Shown: piece after piece, positions 1 to 10,922 of the stretch
How positions within the stretch are numbered: the first letter of the stretch is position 1
Layout: each line of letters opens with the position of its first letter
Source of the DNA: Aphelidium insulamus
Lineage: Eukaryota; Aphelidiomycota; Aphelidea; Aphelidiaceae
Direction: 5' to 3'
DNA: 34,222 nucleotides
Assembly: GCA_036784855.1 (NCBI GenBank)
Contig: JAZDSV010000093.1
Location: 1 to 34,222 of the forward strand
Program-made: the position numbers and the translations under genes
The notes under the pieces: model-generated
The model's database searches: none
Told to the model about the DNA's origin: nothing
The model's input: the letters and a program-made list of their open reading frames with translations, nothing else

Positions 1-2217
1 CCACATATGCAACAGGCACACCTTCGGTTATGCGTGCTTCACACCGTCTGTCCCGCGGTCAAAACGCAAAGGTCAAGATAAATGTGCATCATTTACGGAA
101 ATGGGCAGTTCCAACTTGCTGTTATGTTTGCTCAGGACGAAAAGAAATTCAATATTACCGCCAGCCGCCAATACCTGAAGCAACTGCTGATGGAATCGAT
201 GCGTTTTTTAACGAGTTTGGTTTTCATATACCATTTCCGACGCAGCCGACGTGTTTGTGGAGTATGCGTGATGAGCGGCAGCGGTGCTGGCGTACATTGC
301 ACCTGCTCAACCTGTTCCCCGGCGAGCGGCGCGATGATGAGTGGTGCCGCGCCACTACCGCAGAAGATGACATGCCACATGCCGCAATCGTCGGCCACGA
401 TGCTGGCTGTGAGCGCGGGTAAACGTTCCCGGCGGCGGCGCGCACTTATGAGCGTTCCGCCAGCGTTTACCGCCCGATTCAATGCGCCGTTATTTGCACG
501 GATGTCGCGGTATTGCAGCTGAACAAGCGGTGGGGATACCGGATAAAGGCGCGATGCCGCTCGAGTGCGGCGTCCAGTGGATGAATGCGTGGTCGTGTTG
601 AAGCGTCACTGGAAGTTGACCGTCCCAACCAGTTCACCGCTCAGTCTCCGGCACAGCGCAGCGATTGCAACTACTGCTGCTGATACTGACACTACGGATA
701 AGACAATGAAGAAGTCACCAACATTACTGTGACTTTGAGCGGTCGGCGATATTTATAAAGTGCTTGCAGGAACAGTTTTGGCTATCAGGTGTTTGCATGG
801 ATGCTTCCAGATGCTCAAACCGTGGTAGTGCGCGACAGCGCCTTGTCGGGGAGAAAAGGCAAGTGGCACAACTATTGCACTATTCAGGCGTTGTCGATCA
901 GACGCGCATTGGTGTATAACGCAGACTGGCTGCCGGACATCGCATGGCTGCCGAGTCACCTTCACCTTGGCACCCGACGCTGCCAGGCGGTCTGGTCTGC
1001 TGGCCTGGCGGCGATAAACTGACCGACACCATACTATATGCGTTATGAACAATTTCCATGCTGACCGGGTTATGTAGACGCCTGCGTGGCGACTTGAGTG
1101 CCTACATGCTGCGAGCATTCATTCACGACAAGAAAGGCGAATCTGTTAATGTTGGCTGCCGCTGCTGGACGCCTGCTGATTCCGCACGACGCCTGACGGC
1201 AAGACATTTCCATTGTCGCAGTATGCAACTGGACTCGGCCTCAAATTGAGCGCACCGGCACGTATGCTGTTTATCGCTGGCGGCAGGGGATGAAGCAAAA
1301 CTGGCGTGCTGGGCGTCTCTCTTTGTCTACGGCGGCTATATCATCGGCGCGATTGTGCTGCTGCCATCGTGAAACGCGCTTCAAGAGTTGCGGGCATGCG
1401 ATTTTTTCTGTGGGACGACTGCGACCCGGTGCCTTCAATGTTCTCTGCACAAAGGAACAAAGCGATCAGGACTGCCGCTATCCATCAGCAGGTCGCGCCA
1501 CGATATCTGTTTTAGCCATCAGGGCGATGCCGAGATCGATGCAGCGTGCAGAGTATGGACCGGCAGCGCTGAACAGGTCTGGACACTGGTGCGGGTGATG
1601 CTGCGCAAGCAATGGTGGCTGGAGTACTCGAGGCGCTCATACTGCGACCGCGCACTGTTCCTGCACGAACAACTAGGGCTCCCCAGGCCACCATCTCCTC
1701 TGGTGCCCGTATTCAATCGACATACCACCGCGGACATGGCCATTGTTATGTGCAAGCCGGAAGGAACTTTCTCCGATGTTTTTGTGGGAAAATAAATTAA
1801 CCTTAGCCACATTTACACGCCCCTTGTGCACTTTTGCTCAAAATGAAAAATATCTGCCGACATTTTGGTGCGCGTTACTGTTGCCTGTTGCTGCCGTGGA
1901 CGCGGCGCCTGTCCATCATGACGACGGTGATGCTGGCGCTGCGAGATGCAAGGGCTTTGCAGAAGAGCAATGACATAAATCAAATCGCTATCGAACGGCG
2001 TATTGTACTGGAGGAGAACAACAGCAGCGAACCTTAACGCTGTGGGAACCAACCGGTACAATTGCCTCCCTGAGTGAAGATCTATATCCGTCAGACACTG
2101 GACTGCGGCGATTCACCATTGAAATTTTCGCGGACTGCTGCAGGGTGCGGCATTCATGCGGCACCAGAATGGTTACCTGTGATCGTGAAAGATATGACGA
2201 AGTCACTGGATCTTTGT
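1..2217 (+). pseudogene. Frame-broken coding-like region, product not recognised
   Basis: I do not recognise a family. All three plus-strand frames carry short protein-like stretches that stop and resume in another frame. Examples are a stretch at about 88-200 containing FQLAVMFAQDEKKFNI, one at about 700-755 reading EEVTNITVTLSG, one at about 1090-1145 reading DLSAYMLRAFIHDKKGES, and a final stretch at about 2030-2217 ending in a stop just before an AC microsatellite. No good donor sites (gtacgt, gtatgt, gtaagt) separate the stretches, unlike the intact genes downstream, so introns do not explain the frame changes. The simplest reading is one or more genes broken by small indels, either a decayed pseudogene or uncorrected sequencing indels near a contig end. 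The neighbouring TRAPPC3 homologue shows the same damage. The plus strand is inferred only from these stretches. Confidence 0.3.
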
Positions 2218-2222
2218 AACTG

Positions 2223-2224
<2 letters not shown>

Positions 2225-2271
<47 letters not shown>
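2225..2271. repeat. (AC)n microsatellite
   Basis: An uninterrupted AC dinucleotide tract of about 23 units lies just after the last plausible stop of the broken region to its left and about 80 bp before the end of the TRAPPC3 homologue. A second, similar tract precedes CENP-C. Confidence 0.95.
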
Positions 2272-2275
<4 letters not shown>

Positions 2276-2349
2276 AATGCATTCATACAGATAGTTATGC
2301 ATATAATATACAGGCAATAGCGCTATATATGTACCGCAAGTTGTAACAA

Positions 2350-3009
2350 TCAGTCCTCGGCGGCGGACCCCGTTCGTCCAGCATGCGCACGCAACTTCTT
2401 TATGCGCAACTCCGTGGTGTCATCGCCGCGCAGCACATCACCCACGAACGCCACTCCTCGGCCTGCACCCGCACCATTTCCAGCGCACCAGTTTGCGCAC
2501 ACCGCACAGAATGTTGAGTACCACAGCCCTGCCGTGGCTGACGGAATCCACATGGATCGCGCATCTCTGCGGCAACTCCACCATGTCTGCCAGCGGGTTG
2601 TCCTCCAGCAGCAGCGACACTCTTTCCCGTCCGCCGACCAGTTTGTCACCGTGGGCGTCATATTGAGGAACATTTTTGAACCCGACCTGCGGTAAATGAA
2701 CGATACACTATATAATCCACCAGCAATGCGATACCTTGCTTGGCGACCTCTGGCAGTCTTCTTAAACCACAGCGCAGCAAGCCTGACCGCGCCAAAAAGT
2801 CCTCGATAAGCCGCGCGCCGATATTGTGGCCCTGCGTGACACAAAGTCTGCACGCGCGCACGTACATAGACAGCGACGCGCATCTTGTCCAGCCGCCGGC
2901 CGACCTCGTTGTAGTCCTCATAGTCGCGACACAGCTGCACCACGAGTGCGCCGTACGTGAATGTGAGTCGAGATTCCTGCGCTCTGTGCGATCCATTGGT
3001 CGTCCACAT
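2350..3009 (-). pseudogene. TRAPPC3: TRAPPC3/Bet3 homologue with multiple frameshifts
   Basis: TRAPPC3 (yeast Bet3) is the central subunit of TRAPP tethering complexes acting in ER-to-Golgi traffic. Family-typical segments are present in order on the minus strand: LTFTYGALVVQLCRDYE with GRRLDKM, then GHNIGARLIEDFLARSG, then EVAKQ, KMFLNMTPTVTNWSADGKE, SLLLEDNPLADMVELP, ILCGV, GALEMV, and FVGDVLRGDDTTELRIKKL near the end. Introns plausibly separate the first three blocks. Within the last 300 bp, however, consecutive blocks lie in different frames with no splice sites between them. There is one base too few between GKE and SLLL, one too few between CGV and GALEMV, and one too few before FVGDVL. 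A run of five A in front of the KMFLN block is one base too long for the frame to its left. Protein-level conservation is high, so decay would have to be very recent, or these are consensus errors. The start is uncertain. Confidence 0.75.
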
Positions 3010-3609
3010 GCGGCCGGTGTATCAGCGCAGTGCAAGAGTGCAGTGTATCAGATGTGAGGCGTGCCATCATCTGGTGAAGAGAGTACAGGGTACGTACCAC
3101 GCACAAACTTTCCAGTCCACTTTGGACTTCAACAAGTGTCTTCACCATGCGAAGTCGCTTGGCAGTTGGCAGTGCCCGTTGCCGCTGCCGCCGCCGCCAT
3201 TATTTAATTGGTTAGCGAATGCAGACTGTCGTGATTGCTATTTAATTGCTAAACACTCTTGACTATAACACAAGGGGTTTATTAAAGTGAGTCAATTACT
3301 GCCGCGCGGCCAGTGCCACTCTTGACTTGTCATCGTTGAATTTGGCCTTTGCCTTTTCAGTTTGCAATTTTCAGCTTATATGCAGGTTTCACACAATACA
3401 TTCATTGCAGACGATATACACTGACGATGGCCAATATATCGCAGCTACCGTGTGATTAACACCTATTGATGCTCTTCAACAACAATATAAAGAGCTATCC
3501 ACCAAAGAGCCCCTACACACGCAGAAAACTATTTGTCGCAGCAGTAATTCTAATCGCGAAGCCGCGCACTGATGAAGATTGAACTGCCTGACCACAACGG
3601 CGCGATTGT

Positions 3610-3620
3610 CCAATCAGCGT
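3610..3620 (+). promoter_or_regulatory. CCAAT box of CENP-C
   Basis: CCAATCAGCG followed by TGC. The same ten bases occur in sense orientation upstream of RPS15 and of the receptor kinase. The core fits the NF-Y consensus, CCAAT flanked by purines or G/C. Confidence 0.55.
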
Positions 3621-3687
3621 GCGGCCTGTTTACACAACGCTGTGTGTGTGCATCACTTGAGCACACAGTACACATACACTTAATAAT

Positions 3688-3695
<8 letters not shown>

Positions 3696-3736
<41 letters not shown>
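3696..3736 (+). repeat. (CA)n tract abutting the CENP-C start codon
   Basis: About 20 CA units end at the base before the ATG at 3737, so if transcription starts upstream the 5' leader ends in a pure CA tract. Such a tract is unstructured and length-polymorphic by nature. Confidence 0.9.
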
Positions 3737-3738
<2 letters not shown>

Positions 3739-5910
3739 GAACAACCGCAGTCCACTGGCCGTACGTAATGGGCGTCAGTTTGCCGCCACAGTTGTGGTCA
3801 ACGGTCCCGCTGGCATGGTTGGACGGTAGGGTGTGACTGTCAGATATACATACGCCCACTGACTGACGCTGTTGCCGGCAGCAAGACTGGATTGCGGGCA
3901 CCCCGCAAAACACTGGCCAGCAACAACAGTGCCGCCGACGATATTGATGACTGGTTCCAGTCGGATGATGATGAGGCTGGTGCTGCAGGTGGCAACAACA
4001 GCAAGTCTGCCATCAGTGCCGGCAATGCGGCTTCCACCTCGGCGGCTCCACGACAGATCCGTGCGTGATATCAACTCGATATATGTGTATTGCATCAATA
4101 ACATGTCTGCGCTGCAGGCCGCTGGATGCCAACTGTAATAAGCAGGCGGGCAGTCAACGCCGCGGCCGATAGTTCATTCTCGTCGTCGGCGTCAACTGAC
4201 GGCGATGATGAGGATGATAAACAGGCAACCGCCGCGGATTACCAAGATGATGATGACAATGGAGACACCACTGCTTCCATGGATATTGAAGAGTCAATGC
4301 ATGAATTATCTGCAAATGAACAGCAATATGAAGGCGATCAAACTATTGCAGATAACGGTAAGCGGAATCCATTTATGCTGCTTTAAAGTTTTCTCACAAT
4401 GAAGAAGCCGTACCGCTGGACCAGATTAACCGCTCCGGATTCCTTGATTATTCATTGTGCGCCGATGTGGCAACCCCGACTGCCAAGCGACAGAGCACGG
4501 CTAAGCGACGCAGTTCACGCCACATGGCTGTCAAGCGAGAAACTCTTCGCCACTCCATTGGTGATAAATATTCTTCGTCGCCTGTTGCTACGGAAGCCGC
4601 CAGTGAGATGGATGATACTGCCGTTGACATGTCGCTGGAAACAGAGGAAAGCGTAGCGGAGGATGCGCAGTCTGGCAAACAGGTTCGCTTTTCTCCTGAC
4701 ACTAGACGCTCGTCCAATAAACAGCGGGCTCTCCCCGCCGAAACTGCGGAACAGCAGCTTCCCCTCGATCTAAAGTTTGACAAAGCCGTGCTCAAGTCGG
4801 CCAAGAAGAGCAAGACTCGCCGTCAAAGCATTCTAAAGGTACGTTTATGTATACTAGATTATATCATCTCAACTTGTTATTAGCCATCAATGGCCATCGT
4901 GTCGGATCCCGAGGATGGCAGAGCAGTTGATGCCGCCATGCAAGTGAACGACGATGCGTATGTCAGTGAGCCGGAAACGTCGGTGAAGGGACAGAAGCAG
5001 GCAGCAACCAAGGCCGCCAAGCACCGCCGAAATCTGCCCAAACACACTGTTGTTGGCAATTGTACGTGCAATGTGTTCCGCCTTCTCATGTTGACTAGAT
5101 GAATTGTAGTAAAGATATACAACTCGGGCGGACTGCAGCAGTGCACGCGTGACGACGGCGTCGAGGTCAAGCGCAGCAATCGAGTTCGTTACAAACCATT
5201 GGAGTACTGGCGCAATGAGCGCGTGGTATATGGCCGCCGCAAATCAGGTAATTCTAGCACATTCCATGTCGATACGTCCATTCATCACTCAGGCCCATTT
5301 CCCGTGCCGGTCATTCAGGAGATTATCCGCCTGCCTGAAGAGCAATCTTACGGCAACAGCCAGCAATCTCAGTCACAGGGCAGGAAGCGTGTCAAAGTCG
5401 CGGCCGACAAATCCCGACAGCTCATTTTGGACAGCGACACAGTCAGTGTGCACAATCCCGACACCGGGGACGCCGATGTTACCACTGCAGTAGGCAAGTG
5501 TATTGGTCTCACCATTCAAGCAGGCACTAATTCCACAGTGTTTGCACCTGAGCCGATTGCAGCAGATCTGAAGCCCATCAGAGACTCGGCGTACTTGCTG
5601 TGTCGAAGTGTGCGCGACCCCTTCAGTCAGTCGGCATACTCTGGCATGATTGTGTTGCCGCGCGGCGCCTGCAAGCCTGTCAAGACCAGTGGCAACGTGA
5701 CCATATTTGGCAACATTGCCGTCGGAGAAGTGCACGTCACCATCCAGGCGGTGACACATCGGCTCACCCGTGGCTGCAGTTTTGTCGTTCCGCGCGGTAG
5801 AGTTATACTTGTATACATTATATGCAATGTCTCACAGCCTAGGTGCAACATATGAGTTTGAGAACAAGACGTCGCGCGAAGCCCGGATATTTTACGTCAA
5901 CGTCAAGTGA
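3737..5910 (+). CDS. CENPC: Centromere protein C (CENP-C/Mif2), 8 exons, 609 aa
   Basis: CENP-C binds the CENP-A nucleosome and links centromeric chromatin to the inner kinetochore. Joined exons are 3737-3825, 3882-4060, 4118-4357, 4405-4838, 4884-5061, 5110-5247, 5293-5796 and 5843-5910. All phases agree and the total is 1830 nt. The N-terminal half is acidic and basic low complexity. The CENP-C motif (RVRYKPLEYWRNERVVY, about residues 393-410) is the nucleosome-binding signature. The C-terminal 100 residues form the Mif2/CENP-C cupin dimerisation domain (GMIVLPRGACKPVK, GNVTIFGNIAVGEVHV, RGCSFVVPRGATYEFEN), ending at the usual place after FYVNVK. The start was chosen because exon 1 splices in phase into the acidic region (GRKTGLRAPRKT). 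The sixth intron (5248-5292) is 45 nt with no stop codon, so retention would add 15 residues in frame. AATAAA at 5922-5927 follows the stop by 12 nt. Confidence 0.93.
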
Positions 5911-5921
5911 TTTACCTCTTG

Positions 5922-5927
5922 AATAAA
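5922..5927 (+). terminator. Polyadenylation signal of CENP-C
   Basis: AATAAA 12 nt after the stop codon. RPS15 converges from the other side, with its own AATAAA on the minus strand at 6018-6013, so the two 3' ends share a 160-bp gap. Confidence 0.6.
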
Positions 5928-6012
5928 TATGTGTTTTGGCTTGCTCACATTGTCCAAGCATTCAACATTATTTACGCAATATGTACAACCATAATATCGT
6001 TAATGTCGCAAA

Positions 6013-6018
6013 TTTATT
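6013..6018 (-). terminator. Polyadenylation signal of RPS15
   Basis: AATAAA on the minus strand 52 nt after the RPS15 stop codon. Confidence 0.5.
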
Positions 6019-6070
6019 TGTGTCAAGAGACGACAGACGACGACACCACAATGCTCGCCACTTTCCGTGC

Positions 6071-6694
<624 letters not shown>

Positions 6695-6754
6695 GATGAG
6701 TGAAGCGGCTGGATGGCTGCCCCGTGTGCTTAATGTATTGCGCGCTTGGGTCGT

Positions 6755-6765
6755 GCGCTGATTGG
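6755..6765 (-). promoter_or_regulatory. CCAAT box of RPS15
   Basis: CCAATCAGCGC in sense orientation to RPS15, about 61-71 bp upstream of its start codon. The identical 11-mer precedes the receptor kinase gene. Confidence 0.6.
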
Positions 6766-6979
6766 TGGATTGACTTCGATATGTGTTGGCTTGTACGCAT
6801 CTGCTTTCAAAATATCTAACAACAACATCTAGGCTCTTCGTTCACTACTCCACCTGTAAAGTCTCGGCACATCCTCTTATAAAGCACAAGGTTCACAAAC
6901 TATGGGACTCTTAGTAGTAGTTGTAAATCTGGCTTCAATATGCTCCTCTCAACGGACCAAGCCTCTCATCACGCTCTTC

Positions 6980-9900
6980 TCACACGGACCAAGCCTCGAC
7001 TCGATTAAGCAAGAAGTACAAAAGAATTGACGTGGAGTAAATGTCGCCGTGGAAGGCAGCGTCCTTGTCAATGCGGTTGTTGCGCTGACGGAATCGCTGA
7101 ATGACTTCCGGAGCGGAGTAGGCGACAGTGAGGCCATTCAGATTGATCACATTGAAGCCTTCAACCAGATCGGCATTCCGGGAGAAGATGTTGGCTATGC
7201 CAAAATCTCCCAGCACACACACGGCACCTCCATCACTGTCAACATCGATGAACACATTTTCTGCTTTGATGTCGCGATGGGCCACGCCTTTGTCGTGCAT
7301 GAACTGCAATGCACCGCAGATGTCTTTGGCAAATATGCACACTTGCCCCTTTGTCTGCAAAAAGTTGCCAATGACAAATGTGCGCAGGTCGCCCAGCTTG
7401 TAATACTTCATCAGTAGGGCGAGTGGTTCCTCGCACCAGCCCAGCATCTGCGAGATGTTGCGGTGTCTGCCCAGATAGTGCATAACTGCGATTTCCTGAT
7501 CAAACGCCTGGGAGGCTTTCAGTGATATGGCGGACCGTGAAGGCGCCACAACCTTGACGATCAGCGAGCCGTCACCGTTATCCTTGAGCAAGTTGTACGC
7601 GAAGCCCCTGCCCACAAACACTTCGCCGCCGCCACCTTTGGCCACTGGGGTTTCCCACCGAAAGTCTCGCCCGGCCTGGAACTGCAGAAATCCCGGAATG
7701 GCGAATTCGGTATTGTCCACCATCAGCGTTGTAACATTGCCACCGTATGTTCCAGTGCTATAGTTGTTTGTCCGAATCATTGACGTGCTGGAAAAGTCAT
7801 CGTGTATGCTGCTCGGACTTTTAGTCGCCAGCGTTATGCTCAACTCTTTGGCAGCTGTACGTCGTCGTTTGCAACACGCATGCACTGCTATTGCGGTGGC
7901 CACTGCAGCAAGTAGCACCACACCACCAACAATGGCAATGTACATGACGGGCAGCGAGATACCAGAAATGACTATCCCTGCTGGAGCTTGGACATTGCTG
8001 TCGCCAGTGCTGGTGTCATTGGTGGCGCCATTTTCGGGCTGCACAAAGGTGCACTGAGGGTCGGTAGATCCAGGAGGACACGGATCGCAGGGCCCATTCC
8101 CCGCAGTACTTTTCAATGTGCCCGATGCGCACTGAATGCACAGCGTACCACCGGGACCGCGGGTATAGCCAGCCGTACATATTATTGATGTCGGGGTGCA
8201 AACAGCGTTTGCAGAGCACGGCTGACAGGCACCATTTCCAGCGTCCAGTTTGAATCGGTTGCCGCCACACTGCACACATGTAAAGCCGTCCCACTCGTAG
8301 CCGGGCTGGCATACGCAGCTGCCGGCTGCGACACTTCCATTGCCCACAGTGGTGAATCCAGCTGGACATGCTGTGCAGTTTGTGTTTCCTGTTGTGTCCT
8401 TGTACGATCCAATGGCGCACGCAGTGCAGACAGTCCCGTTGTTGCCGGCACTTCCGGCCGAACAGACACACTCTAATATGTTTGTCGCACCATTTGACTG
8501 CGTAGTTGCCCCAGACGGACACGCGGTGCATGTGCCGTTTCCAGCTGCTGACTTGTACATCCCCGCTGTACATTGCGTGCACTGCAGGCCATCTGGCGAC
8601 ATGCTGAATCCTGCATTGCATGTAAATCCGGTCGATGAGCACGATGCACTGTTGAGTGGACACGACAAGCATGTCGCATTGCTCACCACGGCTTTGTACG
8701 TATTGGCTGCGCACGCGGTGCATCCACTGCCAGCAATGCCGTAGCCAAGCGCACACATACAGCTATTAGCCGATGTGGATGCAGAAGAATAAGTGCTCAG
8801 ATTCCCGCCGCATGGCAAGCAGTTGTCACCACCGGCAGCACTCTTGTACGTGCCAGTCGGGCAGGCGACACAAGATAAACCATCGCCAGTAACAGTGTAC
8901 CCCGCGGCACAGGTGAAGGAAGTTGCATTGCACGTCGCGTAAGCCGGTGTGGCGCAGTATGTACACGTCGTATTCGAAAAGTCTGGCTTGAACGAGTTCA
9001 CGGGGCACGCGGTGCACATTGAACCATTCCATCCGTAACCGCTGGCACATGAACACGTGGAAGACCCCGTCGTATTAGTGGACATTGTCGCGGGGCATGC
9101 CGAGCAACTTCCATTCCCGGCCAGATACTTGAAGGTGTTTAGCGGGCAAATATTGCAAGCTTGTGTGTTTGCAGAAGGATATGTGCCAGCAGGACAAGGG
9201 GCCAACCCTGAGCTTTTGCAAACAGAATTGGGTAGCTGCACAAACGTCGCGGGATCAAACGCATACCGATAGTAGAGTACTGGACCGCTGGACGCTGGCT
9301 TGCAGTCCGGATAGCCAATAAATTTCGAGCATGCTCCCAGATCCGACACAAACGGTTGCACGAAACCATAATCCTGTTGCATCGTGCACGGAGCTACCGA
9401 GTGTTAAATAGCGATCAAAGCAAAAGTTGCAATTGATCTAATGCTTACTTGGATCCACGGCCAGCCAACCACTGGTATCGTAGGTGTAGTTCCAGTTCCA
9501 ACCATGGCGAACAAGTTGGGAATTGTTCGTCACCTTCCAGCCAGATGTGCCGCCAGTCGTTGTCACAACGGCGTTGTCATACAGCAGAGTCGCGATAATA
9601 CCGTAACCATCATTATACGTGTAATAGTTTCGCGATTCAATGCCAAGCACTATTGGAGAGCTACTTTCCACGGTGAGTTTGTAGTCCATCACGTGGGCTC
9701 TGGCTTGTGAGTCGCTCAACGAGGCCCAATCTAGCATTCAGTCAATACAATACAAAGTGGCAGAACAATATACGCTTACTATAACTGTCTTCCACAGTGT
9801 AATTTGCCAGCGATATGTAAATGAAATTCTGACTGCTTATTCTCAGACGCAGCGACTTGCTGCCATTCTGAGCCCCGACAGGACTCTCGATCAATTTTGA

Positions 9901-10560
9901 CCACGGTTGAACACTCGTATAGTATCCGCCGCGGTTCGGGCAGATGGCATACGATGTATTTGGCACGGAGAATCCCACCATAGTCCAAAAAGCAGTGGTT
10001 GCATTTGGCGATTTATTTGGGTTCGACGCATTCACGCACGTGCCGTCCTGCGCTATCCATTGGGGCTGCGGTGCCGATTGATTGCCCATGCTAACAAAAT
10101 CCATGTAGGACTGACCGTACGCGTTGATGGACGCCGGGGCAACCGCACAAGCAGATATGTTGATTGAAGCTCCAGAGTCCAATAGACCACTCCAACCAGG
10201 CTGCCCGGTTTGGGTGAGTAGGACATCCCCGTAGAACACTGACGCCATAATCCCGGATGTCTGCTGATAGGATACACGGAACAAGAGAGTGTATACACCC
10301 GGCTGCAGCCACATTGTAACATTTTCAAGCCGGTCGGAAAAATTGCCGGCTATTTTGTCATATTTCATGTCGGTTTTAATAAATGGTCCGGCGAAGGTGG
10401 CCACGTATGTGCCAGACGCATCCTGGATGTAGGCCAACCACGTGTCAAACGCAGCGACGCGAAACTGAACAGGAACAGGGCAGTAGGCCAACACTCTGTG
10501 CATTGCAACGATGACCAACAGCAACTGTAGCATGAAGCCGCCCACACTTTGGCGTACCAT
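6980..10560 (-). CDS. Receptor-like protein kinase with GCC2/GCC3 cysteine-rich repeats, C-lobe truncated, 1158 aa
   Basis: Single-pass membrane protein with an intracellular kinase. Exons are 10560-9780, 9730-9449 and 9393-6980 (3477 nt). There is a signal peptide (LQLLLVIVAMHRVLAYC), then two related beta-sandwich-like segments in exons 1-2. About ten ephrin-receptor-like cysteine repeats of roughly 50 residues follow (typical CxxCPxGxY spacing, residues about 395-810), then a TM helix near residue 840 (YIAIVGGVVLLAAVATAIAV) with CCKRRR as stop-transfer. The kinase has a glycine loop (AKGGGGEVFVG), VAIK-type Lys (LIVKVV), HRDIKAEN, GDFG and YSAPEV, so all catalytic residues are present and the type is TKL/Tyr-kinase-like. 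The frame stops soon after DIYSTSILLYFLLNR, removing helices G-I. The next 285 bp to RPS15 hold no kinase-like sequence. Upstream lies a CCAAT box at 10651-10661. Confidence 0.87.
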
Positions 10561-10650
10561 GGCTGTATATATTGTTTAAATTGTACTTTTACGTGATATC
10601 GAAACTGTCAAGTCGTCACCGCAGTCATGGACACCAGAGTGTCTGTGTAG

Positions 10651-10661
10651 GCGCTGATTGG
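10651..10661 (-). promoter_or_regulatory. CCAAT box of the receptor kinase
   Basis: CCAATCAGCGC in sense orientation, about 91-101 bp before the kinase start codon. It lies in the 362-bp gap to the K+ channel gene, in which I see no other feature. Confidence 0.55.
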
Positions 10662-10922
10662 ACAAGTTGCGGGAATGACGCGGCCCAATTTACCCAAATA
10701 CAAGCGGTGACTCCTTTATCAATACAATAATGTAAATCATAGTTGTGCCCATCTCTGGCAGATATGGTGAACATGTATATTATGTATTGGCAGACGTTGA
10801 AGAGTGTGACGAATGGTTACCGTTTTGCGAAACGAGCCAGAATCTCTAGATGCAGTTTACAGACAATTACTTTCTATACGCCTGATGTTACATTGTAAAA
10901 TGCTTGTGTATATTTAGTAATG

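Larger units (their letters stand above)
3010..3736. promoter_or_regulatory. Divergent intergenic region before CENP-C
   Basis: No gene is supported here. The interval separates the minus-strand TRAPPC3 homologue from plus-strand CENP-C. It contains a sense-oriented CCAAT box (CCAATCAGCG at 3610-3619), 118-127 bp before the CENP-C start codon. The last 40 or so bases are a CA dinucleotide tract that runs directly into the start codon. Short open frames across the tract encode only dipeptide repeats and are not credible. Confidence 0.5.

Noticed and set aside
2074-2317. Open frames through the (AC)n tract encoding TH or VC dipeptide repeats
   Set aside because: They are simple-sequence artefacts present on both strands with no other coding signal.
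3572-3829. Alternative CENP-C start upstream of the CA tract
   Set aside because: It would place about 20 Thr-His units at the N-terminus. The ATG at 3737 lies directly after the tract and gives a normal N-terminus.
6695-6979. Hidden exon completing the receptor kinase C-lobe
   Set aside because: No frame shows the conserved residues of helices G-I (for example the Trp and Arg of subdomains X-XI), and part of the gap is the RPS15 promoter.
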